Assembly: GCA_009927565.1 (NCBI GenBank)
Contig: RFMT01000153.1
Location: 1 to 8,792 of the forward strand
From: Acidimicrobiia bacterium
Lineage (GTDB): Bacteria > Actinomycetota > Acidimicrobiia > Acidimicrobiales > Ilumatobacteraceae
DNA: 8,792 nt
Direction of reading: 5' to 3'
Of this stretch, positions 5,795 to 8,792 are shown piece after piece. Both the position numbers and the translations under genes were made by a program. How positions within the stretch are numbered: position 1 is the first letter of the stretch; each line of letters starts with the position of its first letter. The notes under the pieces are model-generated. The model saw only the letters and a program-made list of their open reading frames with translations. It was not told where the DNA came from and did no database searches.

Positions 5795-7489
5795 GTGAGC
5801 GGCGCACACGTCGAACCACTGATGCAAAGTCGGGTCGCCAGACCCGTGGCGCCAAAGAACTGGCGTCATCCGACACTGTTGGCAATCTTCATCGGCATAG
5901 TCGCGGCGACGACTTGGTCATGGCTCTATCTCGACATGACATTGCTGACACTTTTCGGCGGCTTGAGCGACCTGGGCAATTTGCTCGCCTATATGTTTCC
6001 GCCGATCTGGGACAACTTCCCCGAGGCGCTGCGAGCAACAATCGAAACAATCTGGATGGCCCTGATCGGCACGACACTGGCCGTGACGCTGAGTATTCCG
6101 CTGGCGTTTCTCGCCGCTCGCAACACGACGCCACATCCGATTGTCTTCGCAGTCGCTCGCGCTGTGATCACGCTGACCAGGGCAATTCCGACGCTTGTGT
6201 TGGCGGCGGTATTTTCAATTTCACTCGGCATCGGGCCGTTTCCGGGCATCATCGCCCTCGGCTTGCATTCGATCGGCATGATCGGCAAATTATTTACTGA
6301 AGCAATTGAAAACACAGACTATGCGCCGCGTGAAGCCGTGTTGTCGACAGGCACGGGCAAGTGGCAGACGATTCTCTCTACGATCGTTCCGCAAATCAGC
6401 CCGTCGTGCATCGGCACTGCGCTCTACCGTCTCGATATCAACTTGCGCGAGTCGGCAGTGCTCGGCTTTGTCGGCGCGGGTGGCGTCGGGTTTCTGATTC
6501 AAACCGAATTGCGCGGTATCGACTATCAGCGCGCGATCAGCGCGGTTTCGGTAATTTTCGTCACGATCACATTGATCGAAATTGTTTCGACGCGACTGCG
6601 CGCCTCGATCATCGGCGACCACTTGTCGATGCCCAAAAAACTCAACGCCCGCTCACAGGCCCGTGTGGCGCGCGATCAACGCCTGATCAATACCGCAATT
6701 TCAACGCGTCGCCTCACGCCGCCATGGGTCTACGAACGCGTGTTGCGCACGACCGCAGCAGCCACATTCGTGGCGCTGTTGATCGCCGCTCTGATCACGA
6801 TTGAAATGCCGTTGTTGTCGGCCTATAAGTATGGCGACGACCTGGTTCGCAGCATCGGCAGATTGTTTCCGCCCAACTTCACGTTTGCGCGCGAAGAAAT
6901 AATCGTCGGCATGCTCGAAACGACGGCGATCGGTTTCACCGCAACTCTGCTCGGCTTGGTGCTCGCCATTCCGTTCGGCATTCTTTCTGCGCGCAACATA
7001 ATCATCCGTCGCGCGGTGGTTTCAGCGGCACGCGGCATCTTGTTGTTGATTCGCGGACTTCCCGAATTAATCGTCGCCGTGCTCTTCGTGGCGGCCATGG
7101 GTCTTGGCCCCGTGCCCGGCACCTTGGCGCTTTCGCTCGGCACTGCAACCTTCATGGCCAAACTCATCGGCGACGCGCTCGAAGAAGTGCAAGAGTCGCC
7201 CCGCGAAGGTGTCTCGGCCACTGGCGCGTCGCGCGTGCAAGAATTTTTTTCGGCCGTCGTGCCCCAGGCGTTGCCCAACCTCGTCAGCCAGACGCTCTAC
7301 ATGCTCGACGTCAACTTACGTTCGTCGACAGTGCTCGGCATCGTCGGCGGCGGCGGCATCGGGTTCTTGCTGCTCGGTTCAATTCGCGTGCTCGACGAAG
7401 CCACCGTCGGCGCGATCATCATCACGATTTTTGTGTTGGTGTATGCGATCGAGTTGCTCGGAAGTTTTGTTCGTTGGATGGTCGAATAG
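5795..7489 (+). CDS. phnE: Fused double PhnE permease (PhnE1-PhnE2 in one chain)
   Basis: This 564-aa inner-membrane protein contains two complete PhnE-type permease domains; ordinary PhnE is about half this length and acts as a dimer. Domain 1 (about 27-275) has a first TM at 27-50 and the EAA/coupling loop EAIENTDYAPREAVLSTGTG (169-188) ending in PQISP. Domain 2 (about 315-564) has its first TM at 319-344 and the equivalent loop DALEEVQESPREGVSATGAS (460-479) ending in PQALP. Each carries the matching RxxIPTLV / RGLPELIV and NLRESAVLGFVGAGGVGF / NLRSSTVLGIVGGGGIGF segments. A basic cytoplasmic linker (about 276-318) joins them. The start is GTG 5795, 8 nt after the phnC stop; ATG 5822 (residue 10) is an alternative and neither has a good Shine-Dalgarno sequence. 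The two halves are clearly diverged, not a recent duplication. The 3' end overlaps the convergent MFS gene by 68 bp. Confidence 0.94.
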   Translation: MSGAHVEPLMQSRVARPVAPKNWRHPTLLAIFIGIVAATTWSWLYLDMTLLTLFGGLSDLGNLLAYMFPPIWDNFPEALRATIETIWMALIGTTLAVTLSIPLAFLAARNTTPHPIVFAVARAVITLTRAIPTLVLAAVFSISLGIGPFPGIIALGLHSIGMIGKLFTEAIENTDYAPREAVLSTGTGKWQTILSTIVPQISPSCIGTALYRLDINLRESAVLGFVGAGGVGFLIQTELRGIDYQRAISAVSVIFVTITLIEIVSTRLRASIIGDHLSMPKKLNARSQARVARDQRLINTAISTRRLTPPWVYERVLRTTAAATFVALLIAALITIEMPLLSAYKYGDDLVRSIGRLFPPNFTFAREEIIVGMLETTAIGFTATLLGLVLAIPFGILSARNIIIRRAVVSAARGILLLIRGLPELIVAVLFVAAMGLGPVPGTLALSLGTATFMAKLIGDALEEVQESPREGVSATGASRVQEFFSAVVPQALPNLVSQTLYMLDVNLRSSTVLGIVGGGGIGFLLLGSIRVLDEATVGAIIITIFVLVYAIELLGSFVRWMVE

Positions 7490-8609
7490 CGAAAACGACG
7501 CCCGCGAGGCACGCGACGACCACGACAATGAGCATTGGCGCGACAGGCGAGTCGAACCGATCGCGCAGCGATCCTGCAAATATCGGGCCAAGCGACCCAC
7601 CAACCGTGCCGATCAAACCGATGCCACCCATCACCGTGCCAAACACTTGCGGTTGCACGATTTCGCGCGCCACCACGCCCTCGAGCGCCGAATGCGCGCC
7701 GATCGTCACGCCGGCCAGCACTATATATATGAGAGCCAGGGCGACCGTGCCGCTGCCGAGCAAGAACAGCGCCGAGGCGCCGAGCAAAAAGTGGGTGATC
7801 ACCAGCAGACGTAGCGCGGTAAAGCGGTTGATCGCCGCCACAAGCGGAATTCGCCCTGCGAGTTGCAACAACCCGCGCAAACTTGAGAGCAACGCCGCGG
7901 TGGCTGCCGACGCGCCGGCCCAAGTCATCGTCGGCACTTGAAACACAAGCAACGTGCTGATCGCAATCGACGAGAGAAACACGGCCGCGGTGAAAAATCG
8001 CAGTCGTGCATCGCTCAACGCCTCGCGCACCGAACCAAATAGCGTCGGCCGTTCATCGACGCTCGTCGCCTCGACGCGACACACGGCCGCGGCGAACAAA
8101 AACAAAATCACGGTAAGTGCGGCGGGCAGGCGCACCGCGGTTTGCCATCCGTAATTGGCGCGCAAAACTTCTGTGAGCGGAATCATGATTGGCGAACTGA
8201 ACGCACCCCAAATTGTGAGTCGCGTCAATGCGCGGGTCGCGTCGGTCTTTGCCACGCGCACGGCCAATGGTTGGGTGAACGAATAAAAACCGGCGGCACC
8301 AATCAGACCGCCGCCGAGTGCATATGTCGCTAGAAACGTCGTGCCTGTGGCGAACGAACTCGCGCCATAAACGATCGCCCCGAGCGGCCCGATCACCCCG
8401 AGCACGGCGCGCGGGCCAAATACATCGAGGCGCCGACCAGTTGCCACTGCGCCGACACCCGAAATTAAATTTGCCGCGCCGAAGGTGAGGCCGAGCGTGC
8501 TCGCCGAAACGCCGTGAAAACTTGACAAGTTCGTGAACAGCACGCCAAAGCCATAGAACCAAGTGCCGTATGTGACGACAGTTAATAATCCGAGAGCGCT
8601 GAGGGGCAA
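7422..8609 (-). CDS. MFS transporter, 12-TM, MCT/OFA-like
   Basis: This 395-aa hydrophobic protein reads as twelve membrane segments in two six-helix halves, split by a polar loop around 175-195 (VEATSVDERPTLFGSVREAL). The first helix (WFYGFGVLF, 17-25), the TM2-3 loop GRRLDVFGPRAVLG (58-71, a motif A variant with the DxxGPR form) and GGGLIGAAGFYSF suggest the monocarboxylate / oxalate-formate-like branch of the major facilitator superfamily. The substrate cannot be inferred. The start is TTG at 8609: an in-frame TAA lies only 9 nt upstream, and the first helix begins almost at once, so no other start is available before it. No Shine-Dalgarno sequence is seen. It runs convergent to phnE, and its last 22 or so codons, a polar tail after TM12 (ending THTPTQKS-like), are read from DNA that also encodes the PhnE C-terminus. 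Membership of the phosphonate pathway is not indicated. Confidence 0.88.
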   Translation of the reverse strand: MPLSALGLLTVVTYGTWFYGFGVLFTNLSSFHGVSASTLGLTFGAANLISGVGAVATGRRLDVFGPRAVLGVIGPLGAIVYGASSFATGTTFLATYALGGGLIGAAGFYSFTQPLAVRVAKTDATRALTRLTIWGAFSSPIMIPLTEVLRANYGWQTAVRLPAALTVILFLFAAAVCRVEATSVDERPTLFGSVREALSDARLRFFTAAVFLSSIAISTLLVFQVPTMTWAGASAATAALLSSLRGLLQLAGRIPLVAAINRFTALRLLVITHFLLGASALFLLGSGTVALALIYIVLAGVTIGAHSALEGVVAREIVQPQVFGTVMGGIGLIGTVGGSLGPIFAGSLRDRFDSPVAPMLIVVVVACLAGVVFAIRPSNEQNFRATRSHTPTQKS

Positions 8610-8617
8610 GACAAATT

Positions 8618-8623
8618 AGATTA
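8618..8623 (-). promoter_or_regulatory. Candidate -10 for the MFS gene
   Basis: Minus-strand TAATCT, identical to the phnY hexamer, ends 8 nt before the TTG start. This would give a leaderless or nearly leaderless transcript, unusual with a TTG codon. No convincing -35 lies upstream. The rest of 8624-8723 shows only GC-rich imperfect inverted sequence and no gene. Confidence 0.3.
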
Positions 8624-8723
8624 GTGCAGTCGTCGCATGCGAGCTGCGCTAGGCCTGCGCGTCGCGCTTCGCTCGGCTGTGCTCAACGCTCAAACCAAAC
8701 CTTAAACTCATTTACAGAGTTCG

Positions 8724-8792
8724 CGGGGATTAGCGCAGCTTGGTAGCGCGCCACGTTCGGGACGTGGAGGCCGGGAGTTCAAATCTCCCATC
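8724..8792 (+). tRNA. tRNA-Pro (CGG), 3' end cut by the window edge
   Basis: The cloverleaf can be drawn by eye: acceptor 5' strand CGGGGAT (8724-8730), D arm GCGC/GCGC around AGCTTGGTA, anticodon stem CCACG/CGTGG around the loop TTCGGGA, and T arm GGGAG/CTCCC around TTCAAAT. The final ATC begins the 3' acceptor strand and pairs with the GAT of the 5' strand. The anticodon CGG reads proline CCG codons, and G37 is the usual proline tRNA base. About 8 nt including the rest of the acceptor are missing from the window. Confidence 0.95.

Noticed and set aside
7722..7730. TATATATA run as a promoter or origin-like AT box
   Set aside because: It is inside the MFS coding sequence, encoding an Ile-Tyr-Ile stretch of a membrane helix; there is no supporting context.
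7104..7814. 236-aa plus-strand frame across the phnE/MFS junction
   Set aside because: Ser/Arg/Pro/Cys-rich translation with no domain; it overlaps phnE in another frame and runs antisense to the MFS gene, both of which have clear family motifs.
8053..8562. 169-aa minus-strand frame inside the MFS gene
   Set aside because: Arg/His-rich frame-shifted reading of the MFS coding sequence; it shows no membrane segments or motifs.
8624..8792. tRNA-Pro as an attachment site of a genomic island
   Set aside because: No integrase, no repeated tRNA 3' segment elsewhere in the window and no composition break; the tRNA 3' end itself is outside the window.

Overview
The window looks like part of an actinobacterial chromosome, most plausibly a freshwater or marine Acidimicrobiia-type lineage. 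This is inference. It rests on moderate GC, frequent GTG/TTG starts, starts that seem to lack a Shine-Dalgarno sequence and sit 7-12 nt after a TARTYT hexamer, and a two-cysteine mini-domain behind the signal peptide of the binding protein, a feature I associate with that group. No taxonomic marker gene is present.

The core is a divergent organophosphonate uptake and oxidation locus around one 129-bp intergenic region (2016-2144). Leftward run phnY (Fe(II)/2-oxoglutarate dioxygenase, 1227-2015) and phnZ (HD-domain mixed-valent diiron oxygenase, 664-1230), coupled through a GTGA overlap. Rightward run a secreted choice-of-anchor I beta-propeller protein (2145-3854), phnD (3886-4923), phnC (4914-5786) and a single-chain double permease phnE (5795-7489). 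In the simplest reading, the rightward operon imports a phosphonate. PhnY then hydroxylates its alpha carbon and PhnZ cleaves the C-P bond with O2, releasing phosphate and an amino acid-type product (glycine from 2-aminoethylphosphonate, or glycine betaine from its trimethyl form). No phnW/phnX or C-P lyase genes are visible.

Left of phnZ is a roughly 200-bp stretch with a short, stop-interrupted reading frame, then an ArsI/CadI-family VOC protein (1-462, C-terminus cut by the window edge) with the vicinal Cys pair of C-As bond lyases. A C-P cleaving pair next to a candidate C-As lyase is the most thought-provoking arrangement here.

Right of phnE, a 12-TM MFS transporter (7422-8609, minus strand) converges and overlaps the end of phnE by 68 bp. 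A 114-bp intergenic region follows, then a tRNA-Pro(CGG) truncated by the window end. No insertion sequence, integrase, CRISPR array or convincing intrinsic terminator was seen.
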